Origin: Pectobacterium carotovorum
GTDB taxonomy: Bacteria > Pseudomonadota > Gammaproteobacteria > Enterobacterales > Enterobacteriaceae
Assembly: GCF_900129615.1 (NCBI RefSeq)
Contig: NZ_FQWI01000001.1
Span: 62,001-126,000 of the forward strand
Length of the DNA stretch: 64,000 nucleotides
Direction of reading: 5' to 3'
Shown here: piece by piece, positions 35,461 through 46,540 of the stretch
How the letters are laid out: every line of letters starts with the position of its first letter
Numbering within the stretch: the first letter of the stretch is position 1
Made by a program: the position numbers and the translations under genes
Notes under the pieces: generated by a model
What the model saw: only the letters and a program-made list of their open reading frames with translations
The model's database searches: none
What the model was told of the DNA's origin: nothing

Positions 35461-36774
35461 ATGAATGCTAAACATTATATCGCAAAAATTTTTCTCGGCG
35501 GTATGTTAATGGGGGCAGCAGCGGGCAGTAGCGCGGCGGTTTATTACATGGCACCCAACGGCAACGATGCGAACAACGGCAGTAAAAACTCCCCCTGGAA
35601 AACAATCGACCGCGCACAGAAAACATTAAACCCTGGTGACCGCCTGTGGATCCGTGGCGGTAAATACGTGTTTACCAAAGGGCTGAACGTCTGTACGACG
35701 CGCACCGATGTGGTGAATGCGATCACGCTGAGTAAGAGCGGTACTGAAGGTAAGCGCATTGAATATTGGGCCTCTAGCGGGGAAGTGCCGGTTTTTGATT
35801 TCAGCCAGATGCAGGATGATTGCCGGGTCAAAGGGTTCAACGTCGTTGCAGATTGGGTTTCCGTAAAAGGGCTGGAAATAACCGGTGTCCCACAGCGTAA
35901 TAACCTTAACCATGAATCCTGGGGCGTGTGGATAAGGGGCAGCAATAATATATTCGAACAGTTGAATATCCACCATATTATGGGGACAGGGCTGTTTATT
36001 CAGCGTGGGGGGAATAACCTGGTATTGAATAGTGATTCTCACCATAATTACGATCCTCTGACCTCTAATGGTGCTGGCCAAAGTGGTGATGGTTTTGGTG
36101 CGCATATCCCTGCTAACCAACCGGGTAATATTTTCCGCGGTTGCCGGGCGTGGTCAAACTCGGATGATGGCTTTGATTTAATTAATGCCTATTCTCCGGT
36201 ACTGATTGAAAATTCCTGGGCCTGGTCACACGGTTATTTACCAGGGACGACACAATCACTGGCTGCGGGTAACGGCAACGGTTTTAAAATCGGTGGCTAC
36301 GGTGGCGTTTATGTGGCGAATGCGGTGAAACATACCGTGCGTAATTCGGTTGCGTTTTTAAATAAAGCGGCCGGATTTTATGCCAACCACCATCCGGTAG
36401 CGAACGATTTCTTCAACAACACGGGCTATAAAAATAACCCGAACTTTAATATCCGCGGCATCGATGCAAACGGAAAAGCGATTGGCCTGGGTACGCTGCG
36501 CAACAACGTTTCTCACGGCGGTAAGGACCTGTCGTTCTCCGACGGAGCGAACATGCGCTATAACTCGTGGGATCTGAAAATTGCAGTATCAGATTCTGAC
36601 TTCGAGAGCGTGTCCGTGACCGGATGGGATGCACCGCGTCAGGCCGACGGTAGTTTACCAGTGCTGAAGAGTCTGCGTCTTGCTTCAGGTAGCGCGCTGA
36701 TCAACAAGGGTGGCGATGTCAAACTGCCTTATAAAGGATCAGCCCCAGACCTGGGTGCCTTTGAACGCGAATAA
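35461..36774 (+). CDS. pelL: Secreted pectate lyase, polysaccharide lyase family 9
   Basis: This 437-residue enzyme should cleave polygalacturonate by calcium-assisted beta-elimination. Residues 1-26 form a signal peptide (MNAKHYIAKIFLGGMLMG, cleavage near SSAA). The mature part is a right-handed parallel beta-helix; the calcium ligands of the Dickeya Pel9A/PelL enzyme (D209, D233, D234, D237) and its catalytic K273 correspond to D210, D235, D236, D239 and K276, seen in GDGF, NSDDGFDL and NGFKIGG. ATG 35461 follows AAGGACGG. The gene is inserted between kdsB and ycbJ in an otherwise core block. The pelL symbol is by homology and may differ in this genus. Confidence 0.92.
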   Translation: MNAKHYIAKIFLGGMLMGAAAGSSAAVYYMAPNGNDANNGSKNSPWKTIDRAQKTLNPGDRLWIRGGKYVFTKGLNVCTTRTDVVNAITLSKSGTEGKRIEYWASSGEVPVFDFSQMQDDCRVKGFNVVADWVSVKGLEITGVPQRNNLNHESWGVWIRGSNNIFEQLNIHHIMGTGLFIQRGGNNLVLNSDSHHNYDPLTSNGAGQSGDGFGAHIPANQPGNIFRGCRAWSNSDDGFDLINAYSPVLIENSWAWSHGYLPGTTQSLAAGNGNGFKIGGYGGVYVANAVKHTVRNSVAFLNKAAGFYANHHPVANDFFNNTGYKNNPNFNIRGIDANGKAIGLGTLRNNVSHGGKDLSFSDGANMRYNSWDLKIAVSDSDFESVSVTGWDAPRQADGSLPVLKSLRLASGSALINKGGDVKLPYKGSAPDLGAFERE

Positions 36775-36807
36775 TCGTCGGGTGTTAACACGCTAGCCTG
36801 TCACTCA

Positions 36808-36839
36808 CGATATTCCCTGCTGACGGGCAGGGAATATCG
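36808..36839 (+). terminator. Long perfect hairpin after the pectate lyase gene
   Basis: Thirteen-base arms (CGATATTCCCTGC and its complement) flank a 6-base loop, 34 bases after the stop codon. A second hairpin (GGCAGGG, 6-base loop, CCCTGCC) follows at 36853-36872. Neither has an immediate T-run. Confidence 0.55.
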
Positions 36840-36975
36840 CTGCAGCAACCCCGGCAGGGTGTGCTCCCTGCCGTCATGAGATCCCCTTTTATTTGATCTG
36901 CGTTGAAGTATTTGTATTCTGCTCGCCGCATCATGGTGAGTGGAGCTATTTGGCTCAACTGAGGTATCGCCGTTT

Positions 36976-37869
36976 ATGGAACAGTTGAAATCGGAACTCA
37001 GTACGGTGTTAGGGGAAAGCCTCAGCCGACTTGAGCGCATAAGCGAACAGCCGTATGCGGATCTGTATGCCTTGTATGATAAAGAAGGCAACGCCATTCC
37101 TTTGTTGGCTAAAAGTTATGTTTGTCAGGGCGTGGCACAGCAGGAAGCTTACAAACTCTCGATGCTGGCGCGTGAGGGCGACGTGCGTCTGCCAACCGTT
37201 TACGGGCTGGTGCTGACGCAACAGCAGCCTTATCGGGAACTGCTGCTGATTGAGCGTTTGCGCGGTGTGTCGGTGGAAGCGCCACCACGAAGCGGCCAGC
37301 GCTGGACCTTGCTGATGGACCAAATCGTTGAAAATGTATTGGCCTGGCACCGAATTGATAGCCATGGCTGCGTCGGTTCGGTGGACAGCACGCAGGACAA
37401 TGATTGGTTCAGTTGGTATCAGCAGCGTCTGGAAGTCCTGTGGTCCACGTTGCTCAATGTCAATGCGCCGCAGCTTACGCAGCAGGACCGGAGCGTGCTT
37501 TATCGTTCGCGCCAGTGTTTAGAGATGCTGTTTGAGGATTTCGAAGATGGTTGTGTGCTGGTACACGGTAACCTTTCGCTGCGCAGTATGTTGAAGGACG
37601 CACGTAGCGATCAGCTATTGGCCATGATCAATCCGGGAATGATGCTGTGGGCACCCAGAGAGTACGAACTCTTCCGCCTTTGTGAATCCGGCATGCCGGA
37701 GCAGTTACTTTATCACTATCTAAAAAAGGCACCGGTATCTGAATCCTTTGTCTACCGGCGCTGGCTATATGTCATTTGGGAAGCGGTATCCCGCTATATC
37801 CACACGGGACAGCTGGACCGTCAGCTATTTGATGTGGCTTCCCGTGAGTTGTCCCCTTGGCTGGAGTGA
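36976..37869 (+). CDS. ycbJ: YcbJ, phosphotransferase-like protein
   Basis: This 297-residue cytoplasmic protein is the orthologue of E. coli YcbJ, with a kinase-like/APH fold suggested by LVHGNLSLRSML and the late LWAPREYELFRL; its substrate is unknown. The start at 36976 gives MEQLKSEL as in E. coli. Its 3' end overlaps the convergent elyC gene by 49 bases. Confidence 0.92.
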   Translation: MEQLKSELSTVLGESLSRLERISEQPYADLYALYDKEGNAIPLLAKSYVCQGVAQQEAYKLSMLAREGDVRLPTVYGLVLTQQQPYRELLLIERLRGVSVEAPPRSGQRWTLLMDQIVENVLAWHRIDSHGCVGSVDSTQDNDWFSWYQQRLEVLWSTLLNVNAPQLTQQDRSVLYRSRQCLEMLFEDFEDGCVLVHGNLSLRSMLKDARSDQLLAMINPGMMLWAPREYELFRLCESGMPEQLLYHYLKKAPVSESFVYRRWLYVIWEAVSRYIHTGQLDRQLFDVASRELSPWLE

Positions 37870-38669
37870 TCCTGCGGTTGTTCCGCATCATGCGGTGCTG
37901 CTGTGGTTCCCTTCAGTGCCTGCCAGAGGCGACCGAGCGTTTCGTACCAGGCTCGCTCGCTGTGCGATAAATAGTAAGCGGAAGGGAATACTTTTTCCCA
38001 CGGGTTGAGCGCGGAGGTGATCGCCATCTGATTGGCTGGCGCGGGAATCGGCGCTAACCCCTGAGCCTGGAAGAATCGCATGGCGCGAGGTAAATGGTTG
38101 GCTGAGGTCACCAGCAAGAAAGGGCGTTCGCCAACAATCTTAGCGGTTGCTGCCGCTTCCTCTTCCGTATCCCTTGGCGTATCCAGAATGACGATGTCTT
38201 GCTGGGGAATGCCCAAGCTTTCGGCGACCAGCGCCGCGGTTTTCGCGCTGCTGACAGGGTTCCCCTGCGCGGCTCCACCGGTAAAAATCAATTTTGCGCC
38301 GGGATTGGCATGATAAAGGCGAACGCCTTCCGTGACGCGTGGGAGGCTGTTGCTAATGAGATTAGAACTGGGTGCCCATTCCGCGTTATAGGTATATCCC
38401 CCGCCTAGCACGACAATATACTCAGCTTTGCTCGCCTGTGGCGTTTGTCGCCAGGTTGGGTAGTGTGATTCCAGTGGTAACAACAGTCGATCGGCAACAG
38501 GCTGCAGGCTGAGCAGAATGAGCATCAGCCAACTGGCTAATATTATCGTTTTCCCCGTGCGCTGCCGCTGGGTAAACCAGAGCAGCAACAGGCCAACACC
38601 CATCAGAAGCAATAGCAATGGCAGGGGCTGCATAAGCCCACCGACGAACTTTTTGAGTGTGAAAAGCAT
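37821..38669 (-). CDS. elyC: ElyC, envelope biogenesis factor (DUF218)
   Basis: ElyC supports peptidoglycan assembly, probably through undecaprenyl-phosphate carrier metabolism, in E. coli. The 282-residue protein has two N-terminal helices (about 13-31 and 40-57) and a DUF218 domain with YIVVLGGGYTYN and FTGGAAQGN. It carries a polar C-terminal extension (about 255-282) beyond the E. coli sequence, and this extension is the part that overlaps the end of ycbJ. Confidence 0.93.
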   Translation of the reverse strand: MLFTLKKFVGGLMQPLPLLLLLMGVGLLLLWFTQRQRTGKTIILASWLMLILLSLQPVADRLLLPLESHYPTWRQTPQASKAEYIVVLGGGYTYNAEWAPSSNLISNSLPRVTEGVRLYHANPGAKLIFTGGAAQGNPVSSAKTAALVAESLGIPQQDIVILDTPRDTEEEAAATAKIVGERPFLLVTSANHLPRAMRFFQAQGLAPIPAPANQMAITSALNPWEKVFPSAYYLSHSERAWYETLGRLWQALKGTTAAPHDAEQPQDHSSQGDNSREATSNS

Positions 38670-38836
38670 AAAATTGCATTCCTTTTGAGTGAAAAACCCG
38701 CATTTGGGAAGATATCATGCGGTAAGGCCATTTATTCTAAGCCAGCCTGTGCCAAAATGGCAGGCTGGAAAAAAATCGCATCGCGCAGACATGTCCTGCA
38801 CGAGATCCCCGTTTATATGATGCGGAACAATGACTG

Positions 38837-39622
38837 ATGCAGGATCGCAATTTTAACGATATCGCCGAAAAATTTGCTCAGAATATCTATGGCACGACGA
38901 AGGGGAGACTTCGGCTGGCGGTATTGTGGCAGGATCTTAGCCATCTTTTGACACAGCTTCCTGCCCGGCCTTTGCGTATCCTTGATGCGGGAGGCGGTGA
39001 AGGGCAGATGGCCTGCCGTCTGGCAGCTTTAGGACATCAGGTCTTGTTGTGTGATGTTTCCGGTGAGATGATTCAGCGCGCCAAAAATGCGGCAGCGGAA
39101 CAGGGCGTTACCCATAATATGCGTTTTGTGCAGTGTGCCGCACAGGATGTCGCGCAATATATGGACGGCCCCGCCGATCTGATATTGTTCCATGCGGTGC
39201 TGGAGTGGGTCGCGCAACCGCAGCAGGTACTGAAAATATTGTACGATTGCCTGTCGCCGGGAGGGGCATTGTCCCTGATGTTCTATAACCATCATGGGCT
39301 GTTGATGCGTAACATGGTGGTGGGCAACTTTGATTATGTGCAGGCCGGAATGCCTAAGGGTAAACGGCGCTCGCTCTCGCCGGATCACCCGTTGAACCCG
39401 CAAGAAGTATACGGCTGGCTTGATGAGATGGGGCTGACCATTAGCGGGAAAACCGGCGTGCGCGTGTTTCATGACTACTTGAAAAATAAACAGCAGCAAG
39501 TTGAGAAATTTGACGACATTCTGGAGATTGAACAGCGGTATTGTCGGCAAGAGCCTTTTGTGAGTTTGGGCCGTTATATCCATGTCATGGCGCATAAACC
39601 CCATTTGAAGGATGCATTATGA
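38837..39622 (+). CDS. cmoM: tRNA 5-carboxymethoxyuridine methyltransferase
   Basis: CmoM (SmtA) methylates cmo5U at the tRNA wobble base. The 261-residue enzyme has the SAM-binding motif [11 protein letters not shown] (about residues 46-56). Its stop overlaps the mukF start by four bases, as in E. coli. An imperfect stem (38742-38769) lies in the upstream region. Confidence 0.95.
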   Translation: MQDRNFNDIAEKFAQNIYGTTKGRLRLAVLWQDLSHLLTQLPARPLRILDAGGGEGQMACRLAALGHQVLLCDVSGEMIQRAKNAAAEQGVTHNMRFVQCAAQDVAQYMDGPADLILFHAVLEWVAQPQQVLKILYDCLSPGGALSLMFYNHHGLLMRNMVVGNFDYVQAGMPKGKRRSLSPDHPLNPQEVYGWLDEMGLTISGKTGVRVFHDYLKNKQQQVEKFDDILEIEQRYCRQEPFVSLGRYIHVMAHKPHLKDAL

Positions 39623-40944
39623 GTGATTTTTCCCAGACTGTACCCGAACTGGTCGCCTGGGCACGAAAAAACGATTTCTCCATTTCTCTCCCCACCGAAC
39701 GCCTGGCGTTTTTGATGGCGATCGCTACGCTCAACGGCGAGCGCATGGATGGTGAAATGAGTGAAGGCGAGCTGATTGATGCCTTCCGTCATGTGAGTCA
39801 GGGATTTGATCAGACGAACGAAACCATTACCGTCCGCGCCAATAACGCGATTAACGATCTGGTGCGTCAGCGGTTGCTTAACCGCTTTACCAGCGAGCAG
39901 GCCGAAGGTAATGCGATTTATCGTCTGACTCCGCTGGGGATTGGCATTACCGACTATTACATTCGACAGCGTGAGTTCTCGACGCTGCGCCTTTCCATGC
40001 AGCTATCTATCGTGGCGCAAGAGCTCAGTCGCGCAGCTGATGCGGCGGAGGAAGACGGTGATGAGTTTCACTGGCACCGCAACGTATTTGCGCCGCTGAA
40101 ATACTCCGTTGCAGAAATTTTTGACAGCATCGATCTGTCACAGCGCGTGATGGATGAGCAACAACAGGGCGTTAAAGACGACATCGCCGCGCTGTTAAAT
40201 CAGGACTGGCGAGCAGCGATCAGTAGCTGTGAACAACTGCTGACAGAAACGTCATCGACGTTGCGTGAGCTGCAGGATACGCTGGAAGCCGCAGGCGACA
40301 AATTGCAGACGAGCCTGTTGAGCATTCAGGATGCGATTATGAATAACCCGCATAATCTGGAGTTTGTCGACAAACTGGTGTTTGACCTACAAAACAAACT
40401 CGATCGCATTGTGAGCTGGGGGCAGCAGACGATAGATTTGTGGATTGGTTATGACCGCCACGTACATAAGTTTATCCGTACCGCGATTGATATGGATAAA
40501 AACCGCGTCTTTGCCCAGCGGTTGCGTCAGTCGGTGCAGAGCTATTTCGATAGCCCTTGGGCGCTGACGTTCGCCAACGCCGATCGTCTGCTGGATATGC
40601 GTGACGAAGAACTGACGCTGCGTAGTGAAGAAGTCACCGGTGAACTGCCGCCGGAGCTGGAATACGAAGAGTTTAGTGAAATGCGCGAGCAGCTGATCGC
40701 GCTGGTCGAGCAGGCGCTGCATAAATATAAAGCGCAACAAATTCCGCTGGATTTGAGTGAAGTGATGCGTGAATACCTCGCGCAGCATCCTCGCTCGCGG
40801 CATTTTGATGTTGCCCGAATCGTGGTCGACCAGGCAGTACGTCTGGGCGTAGCCGAAACAGATTTCACCGGATTGCCTGCATTGTGGCAGGCGATCAATG
40901 ATTACGGAGCCAAGGTGCAGGCCCATGTCATCGACAAATATTGA
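39619..40944 (+). CDS. mukF: Chromosome partition protein MukF (kleisin)
   Basis: MukF is the 441-residue kleisin that bridges the MukB heads. An N-terminal winged-helix dimerisation domain (about 1-120), a helical bundle (120-290) and a C-terminal winged helix (about 330-441) are expected and the sequence matches E. coli throughout. It overlaps cmoM and mukE, consistent with a single operon. Confidence 0.96.
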   Translation: MSDFSQTVPELVAWARKNDFSISLPTERLAFLMAIATLNGERMDGEMSEGELIDAFRHVSQGFDQTNETITVRANNAINDLVRQRLLNRFTSEQAEGNAIYRLTPLGIGITDYYIRQREFSTLRLSMQLSIVAQELSRAADAAEEDGDEFHWHRNVFAPLKYSVAEIFDSIDLSQRVMDEQQQGVKDDIAALLNQDWRAAISSCEQLLTETSSTLRELQDTLEAAGDKLQTSLLSIQDAIMNNPHNLEFVDKLVFDLQNKLDRIVSWGQQTIDLWIGYDRHVHKFIRTAIDMDKNRVFAQRLRQSVQSYFDSPWALTFANADRLLDMRDEELTLRSEEVTGELPPELEYEEFSEMREQLIALVEQALHKYKAQQIPLDLSEVMREYLAQHPRSRHFDVARIVVDQAVRLGVAETDFTGLPALWQAINDYGAKVQAHVIDKY

Positions 40945-41647
40945 ACAATTTATGCCAGTGAAGCTGGCAACCGCGCTGTCGAATAATCTCTTTCCTGCGC
41001 TGGACAGCCAATTGCGCGCCGGGCGCCATGTTGGCATTGAAGAACTGGAAAACCACGTATTTTTGATGGATTTCCAGGAGGTGCTGGAAGAGTTCTACAG
41101 CCGTTACAACGTGGAGCTGATCCGCGCGCCAGAAGGATTTTTCTATCTGCGTCCGCGCTCCACCACGCTGATCCCTCGCTCGGTGCTGTCTGAGCTGGAT
41201 ATGATGGTAGGGAAAATTCTCTGCTATCTCTATCTGAGCCCGGAGCGTTTGGCGCACGAAGGCATTTTCAGCCAGCAGGAGCTGTATGAAGAGCTGCTGA
41301 GTTTGGCGGATGAAAGCAAACTGCTGAAGTTGGTTAACCAGCGTTCGACCGGTTCCGATTTGGATCGCCAAAAGTTGCAGGAAAAAGTCAGAACCTCACT
41401 TAACCGCTTACGTCGGTTAGGTATGATCTACTTTATGGGCAATGACAGCAGCAAATTCAGAATTACTGAATCGGTGTTCCGCTTCGGGGCTGATGTGCGC
41501 AGCGGTGATGATGCCCGCGAAGCACAGCTACGCATGATTCGCGATGGTGAAGCGATGCCTGTTGAAGGTACGTTGTCGCTGAAAGATGACAGCGACGACA
41601 ATGATCGCACCGATGATACCGCGCCAGAAACGGGCGAGGATGAATAA
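40925..41647 (+). CDS. mukE: Chromosome partition protein MukE
   Basis: MukE (240 residues) is the KITE-type subunit binding MukF in the condensin complex. The start at 40925 gives [14 protein letters not shown], as in E. coli, and overlaps mukF by 20 bases. The C-terminus is acidic (about 222-240) and divergent, as usual for the family. Confidence 0.96.
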   Translation: MSSTNIEQFMPVKLATALSNNLFPALDSQLRAGRHVGIEELENHVFLMDFQEVLEEFYSRYNVELIRAPEGFFYLRPRSTTLIPRSVLSELDMMVGKILCYLYLSPERLAHEGIFSQQELYEELLSLADESKLLKLVNQRSTGSDLDRQKLQEKVRTSLNRLRRLGMIYFMGNDSSKFRITESVFRFGADVRSGDDAREAQLRMIRDGEAMPVEGTLSLKDDSDDNDRTDDTAPETGEDE

Positions 41648-41666
41648 GTGTTGAGGATGAACAGGA

Positions 41667-44600
41667 ATGATTGAACGCGGTAAATTTCGCTCACTAACGC
41701 TGGTCAACTGGAACGGCTTTTTCGCCCGCACCTTCGATCTGGATGAACTGGTTACCACGCTATCCGGTGGTAACGGTGCCGGGAAATCCACCACGATGGC
41801 CGCCTTTATTACGGCACTGATCCCTGACCTGACGCTGTTGCACTTCAGGAACACCACAGAAGCGGGGGCCACCAGCGGTTCACGCGATAAAGGTCTGCAC
41901 GGTAAATTGCGCGCGGGTGTCTGCTACTCCACGCTGGATGTCGTTAACTCGCGTCATCAGCGCGTGCTGGTTGGGGTTCGCCTCCAGCAGGTTGCAGGGC
42001 GCGACCGTAAAGTTGATATCAAGCCTTTCACCATTCAGGGGTTACCGACGGCGATACAGCCGACGCAAATTCTGACGCAGGTGGTCGGCGATCGTCAGGC
42101 GCGTGTACTCTCATTGCAGGAGTTGAAAGATCGCGTCGAGGAGATGGAAGGCGTTCAGTTCAAGCAGTTTAACTCCATCACTGACTATCACTCGCTGATG
42201 TTTGATTTGGGCGTGGTGCCGCGTCGCCTGCGTTCTGCATCCGATCGCAGCAAGTTCTATCGTCTGATCGAAGCGTCGCTGTACGGCGGTATCTCCAGTG
42301 CGATTACTCGCTCGCTGCGTGACTACCTGCTGCCGGAAAACAGCGGCGTGCGTAAAGCGTTTCAGGATATGGAAGCCGCGCTGCGTGAAAACCGCATGAC
42401 GCTGGAAGCGATCCGCGTCACCCAGTCCGATCGCGATCTGTTCAAACACCTGATCTCTGAAGCGACCTCTTATGTTGCTGCTGACTACATGCGACACGCC
42501 AATGAACGCCGTATTCATCTGGATGGGGCGTTGGAACTGCGTCGTGACCTGTTCTCCAGCCGTAAGCAACTGTCGACGGAACAATATCGTCATGTAGAAA
42601 TGGCGCGGGAACTGGCGGAGCAGAGCGGTGCCGAAGGCGATCTGGAAACAGATTATCAGGCGGCCAGCGATCACCTGAATCTGGTGCAGACCGCCATGCG
42701 CCAGCAGGAAAAAATCGAGCGCTATAACGCCGATCTGGAAGAATTGAGCTATCGCCTCGAAGAACAGAATGAGGTGGTGGAAGAGGCTCGGGAGCAGCAG
42801 GCGGAAAACGAAGAACGCGCTGATGCTGCCGAGTTGGAAGTGGATGAACTGAAAAGTCAGCTTGCCGATTATCAGCAGGCGTTGGACGTACAGCAAACGC
42901 GCGCCATTCAGTATCAGCAGGCGCAACAAGCGCTGGAGCGCGCCCGCACGCTGTGCCAGTTGCCGGATTTAACGGCAGACAACGCGGATGAGTGGCTGGA
43001 CAGCTATCAGGCGAAAGAGCAGGAAGCGACAGAGATTCTGCTGATGTTGGAGCAGAAACTGAGCGTGGCCGATGCGGCGCACGGTCAGTTCGAACAAGCC
43101 TATCAGCTGGTGACTAAGATTGCGGGTGCGGTGAATCGCAACGAGGCCTGGCAGGTTGCGCGCGATTTACTGCGTGACAGCTCTTCACAGCGCTATCAGG
43201 CGGAGCGAGTACAACCGCTGCGGATGCGCCTGTCTGAGCTAGAACAGCGCCTGCGTGAGCAGCAGGATGCCGAGCGGTTATTGCTGGATTTCAGCAAACG
43301 CAACGGTCAAGATTATCAACCGGAAGAGCTGGAATCACTCCAGCAAGAACTCGATGCCCGCATAGAAACGCTGTCATCGCTGGTGGCGGAAGCGGGCGAG
43401 CGTCGCATGGCGCTGCGTCAGGAATTGGAGCAAACCCAGCAGCGTATTCAGAAGCTGACGACGCGCGCGCCAGTTTGGCTGGCCGCACAGGAAATGCTGA
43501 CGCAACTGAGTGAGCAGAGCGGCGAAACGTTTGAAGATAGCCGCCAGGTGACGGAATTCATGCAGCAGTTGCTGGAGCGTGAGCGTGAAACCACCGTTGA
43601 ACGTGATGACATCTCCGCCCGCAAGCGGCAGATCGAAGCGCAGATTGAGCGGCTGAGTCAGCCCGGTGGTTCGGAAGACCCGCGCCTGAACGCGCTGGCG
43701 GAACGCTTTGGCGGCGTGCTGCTGTCTGAGATTTATGATGACGTGACGTTGGATGATGCGCCGTACTTCTCGGCGCTTTATGGTCCCTCCCGCCATGCAA
43801 TCGTGGTGTCCGATCTCTCGCTGGTGCGCGATCAGCTTGCCGGTCTGGAAGATTGCCCAGAAGATCTTTATCTGATTGAGGGTGACCCGCAGTCGTTTGA
43901 TGACAGCGTGTTCGCCGTTGAAGAACTGGAACGCGCCGTGGTGGTGAAAGTTGCGGAGCGCCAGTGGCGTTATTCGCGTTTCCCGGAAGTGCCGCTGTTT
44001 GGCCGCGCCGCGCGGGAAATGCGTCTGGAAAGCCTGCGTGATGAGCGCGAAGCACTGGCGGAACAGTACGCGACGATGTCGTTTGACGTGCAAAAAACGC
44101 AGCGCCTGCACCAGTCTTTTAGCCGCTTTATCGGTACGCATCTGGCCGTCGTTTTTGATGAAGATCCCGAAGCGGAAATTCGTACGCTCAGTTCTCGTCG
44201 TGGCGAACTTGATCGTGCGATGGCCAGCTTTGATGGCGAAAACCAGCAGCAGCGTCAGCAGTACGAGCAGGCGAAAGAAGCCAGCGCACAGCTGAATAAA
44301 CTGATTCCGCGCATTAGCCTGCTTTGCGATGAGACATTACAGGATCGCGTGGAAGAGATTCGTGCGGAACTGGATGAAACGGAAGAATCCGCCCGTTTCA
44401 TTCAGCAGCACGGTGCAACGCTGGCTAAGCTGGAACCGTTGGTTTCTGTCCTGCAAAGCGACCCGCAGCAGCATGAACAGTTGCAGGAGGATTATACTCA
44501 GGCGCAGAACGCACAGCGGCAGGCAAAACAGCAGGCGTTTGCACTGACTGAGGTTGTGCAACGTCGCGCGCACTTTAGCTACGCCGATTCTGCTGGCATG

Positions 44601-46106
44601 CTGGGTGAGAATGCCGGTCTGAATGACAAACTGCGCCATCGTTTGGAACAGGCTGAGGCAGAACGGACAAAAGCGCGTGAACAGCTACGCCAGCATCAGG
44701 CTCAACTGACGCAGTACAGTCAGGTTCAGGCCTCGCTGAAAAGCTCTTACGATGCCAAGCAGGACATGCTGAAGGAACTGACGCAAGAGCTTCAGGATAT
44801 AGGCGTACGTGCTGACGCGGATGCCGAAGCGCGCGCTCGTCAGCGTCGTGATGAGCTGCATGCCGCATTAAGTACCAACCGCTCACGCCGGAATCAGTTG
44901 GAAAAACAGATTACGTTCTGTGAAGCGGAAATGGACAGTTTGCAGAAGAAATTGCGCAAGCTGGAGCGTGATTATCACCAGATGCGTGAGCAGGTTGTTA
45001 CGGCGAAAGCGGGCTGGTGTGCGGTCATGCGTTTGGTGAAAGACAACGGCGTCGAGCGCCGTCTGCACCGCCGTGAACTGGCGTACATGGAAGGCGATGA
45101 ACTGCGTTCCATGTCGGATAAGGCGTTGGGTGCGCTGCGTCTGGCGGTTGCGGATAACGAACACCTGCGCGATGTACTGCGGCTTTCCGAAGATCCGAAG
45201 CGGCCCGAGCGCAAGATTCAGTTCTATATCGCCGTTTACCAGCATCTGCGCGAGCGTATCCGTCAGGATATTATCCGCACCGATGATCCGGTAGAAGCCA
45301 TTGAGCAGATGGAGATCGAGCTTAATCGTCTGACTGAAGAGCTGACGGCGCGTGAGCAGATGCTGGCCATCAGCTCTCGCAGCGTGGCAAACATCATTCG
45401 TAAAACGATCCAGCGTGAGCAGAACCGTATTCGGATGCTGAATCAGGGGCTGCAAGCGGTCGCGTTTGGTCAGGTGAAAAGTGTGCGCCTCAACGTCAAC
45501 GTGCGCGAAACGCATACCACGTTGCTCAATGTGTTGTCTGAGCAGCAGGAAATGCATCAGGATCTGTTTAACAGCAACCGACTGACCTTCTCGGAAGCGT
45601 TGGCGAAATTGTATCAGCGCCTGAATCCTGAAATTGACATGGGGCAGCGCACGCCGCAAACCATCGGTGAAGAGCTGCTGGATTACCGAAACTACCTTGA
45701 AATGGAAGTTGAGGTTAATCGTGGCGCGGATGGCTGGTTACGAGCGGAAAGTGGGGCACTGTCTACTGGGGAAGCCATTGGTACCGGGATGTCGATTCTG
45801 GTCATGGTGGTGCAGAGCTGGGAAGAAGAGTCCAAGCGCCTGCGTGGCAAAGATATTATTCCGTGTCGTCTGCTCTTCCTCGATGAGGCGGCGCGTCTGG
45901 ATGCCAAATCGATTGCGACGCTGTTCGAGCTCTGCGATCGTCTGGAAATGCAGTTGGTCATCGCGGCACCGGAAAATATCAGCCCCGAGAAGGGAACCAC
46001 CTATAAGCTGGTGCGTAAAGTCTACCAGAACAACGAGCACGTCCATGTGGTCGGGCTGCGTGGTTTTGGAACGGAAGCGCCAGAGACGCAAGAGCAAGCC
46101 TCGTAG
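41667..46106 (+). CDS. mukB: Chromosome partition protein MukB
   Basis: MukB is the SMC-like ATPase of the enterobacterial condensin. The 1479-residue protein has Walker A in GGNGAGKST (about 34-42), two long coiled coils (about 290-650 and 790-1215), a globular hinge between them ([14 protein letters not shown] onward) and the C-terminal head with STGEAIGTG and Walker [12 protein letters not shown]. Length and order of the operon are normal. Confidence 0.97.
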   Translation: MIERGKFRSLTLVNWNGFFARTFDLDELVTTLSGGNGAGKSTTMAAFITALIPDLTLLHFRNTTEAGATSGSRDKGLHGKLRAGVCYSTLDVVNSRHQRVLVGVRLQQVAGRDRKVDIKPFTIQGLPTAIQPTQILTQVVGDRQARVLSLQELKDRVEEMEGVQFKQFNSITDYHSLMFDLGVVPRRLRSASDRSKFYRLIEASLYGGISSAITRSLRDYLLPENSGVRKAFQDMEAALRENRMTLEAIRVTQSDRDLFKHLISEATSYVAADYMRHANERRIHLDGALELRRDLFSSRKQLSTEQYRHVEMARELAEQSGAEGDLETDYQAASDHLNLVQTAMRQQEKIERYNADLEELSYRLEEQNEVVEEAREQQAENEERADAAELEVDELKSQLADYQQALDVQQTRAIQYQQAQQALERARTLCQLPDLTADNADEWLDSYQAKEQEATEILLMLEQKLSVADAAHGQFEQAYQLVTKIAGAVNRNEAWQVARDLLRDSSSQRYQAERVQPLRMRLSELEQRLREQQDAERLLLDFSKRNGQDYQPEELESLQQELDARIETLSSLVAEAGERRMALRQELEQTQQRIQKLTTRAPVWLAAQEMLTQLSEQSGETFEDSRQVTEFMQQLLERERETTVERDDISARKRQIEAQIERLSQPGGSEDPRLNALAERFGGVLLSEIYDDVTLDDAPYFSALYGPSRHAIVVSDLSLVRDQLAGLEDCPEDLYLIEGDPQSFDDSVFAVEELERAVVVKVAERQWRYSRFPEVPLFGRAAREMRLESLRDEREALAEQYATMSFDVQKTQRLHQSFSRFIGTHLAVVFDEDPEAEIRTLSSRRGELDRAMASFDGENQQQRQQYEQAKEASAQLNKLIPRISLLCDETLQDRVEEIRAELDETEESARFIQQHGATLAKLEPLVSVLQSDPQQHEQLQEDYTQAQNAQRQAKQQAFALTEVVQRRAHFSYADSAGMLGENAGLNDKLRHRLEQAEAERTKAREQLRQHQAQLTQYSQVQASLKSSYDAKQDMLKELTQELQDIGVRADADAEARARQRRDELHAALSTNRSRRNQLEKQITFCEAEMDSLQKKLRKLERDYHQMREQVVTAKAGWCAVMRLVKDNGVERRLHRRELAYMEGDELRSMSDKALGALRLAVADNEHLRDVLRLSEDPKRPERKIQFYIAVYQHLRERIRQDIIRTDDPVEAIEQMEIELNRLTEELTAREQMLAISSRSVANIIRKTIQREQNRIRMLNQGLQAVAFGQVKSVRLNVNVRETHTTLLNVLSEQQEMHQDLFNSNRLTFSEALAKLYQRLNPEIDMGQRTPQTIGEELLDYRNYLEMEVEVNRGADGWLRAESGALSTGEAIGTGMSILVMVVQSWEEESKRLRGKDIIPCRLLFLDEAARLDAKSIATLFELCDRLEMQLVIAAPENISPEKGTTYKLVRKVYQNNEHVHVVGLRGFGTEAPETQEQAS

Positions 46107-46540
46107 TGGAGAGTGGTAAATTTTACCGTTGTAAACCTTGCCGATATTTTCTTCTATAATGATAAAGCCGCTTTTTTAAGCGGCTTTATTTTTTTCGTAA
46201 AGCGTTGCGTAAAGAGAATGCTGACAGCGAATAGCTTCATCAAACGCGTAAGATAATAACCAGAAGAAGAAGCAAAAATATTTTTCTCTTTATATACTGA
46301 CGATAAAACGATTGCAGGCCGTAGAAGGATTTACGGTTTTATGTTGCAAGGTGGTGTACCGTAATAACGGGCGCTATATAAAAATGATCATATTTCATTC
46401 TTTCTCGTTTTCTACACAAGAAAGCCTAAAGAATGTGCTTACGCCAGTGTGACCGTATACGAGCGAATTCGGTTGTTATTCCATATCCAACGTGGATTGT
46501 TGTGAAAGCATAGTGATTAATGAGTACAGGGGATAAATGG
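46107..46540. other. Intergenic region mukB-ldtD
   Basis: It begins with the mukB terminator (46164-46195). The remaining 340 bases are AT-rich and must contain the ldtD promoter; a small stem at 46319-46336 is followed by TTTT, but I see nothing I can name with confidence. Confidence 0.6.
46164..46195 (+). terminator. Intrinsic terminator of the cmoM-mukFEB operon
   Basis: AAAGCCGCTT pairs with AAGCGGCTTT across a TTTT loop, and a run of seven T follows after one A. Confidence 0.92.

Noticed and set aside
42111-45659. Several 100-270 codon minus-strand frames opposite mukB
   Set aside because: They fall entirely inside mukB and follow its codon pattern; none has a start signal or recognisable domain.
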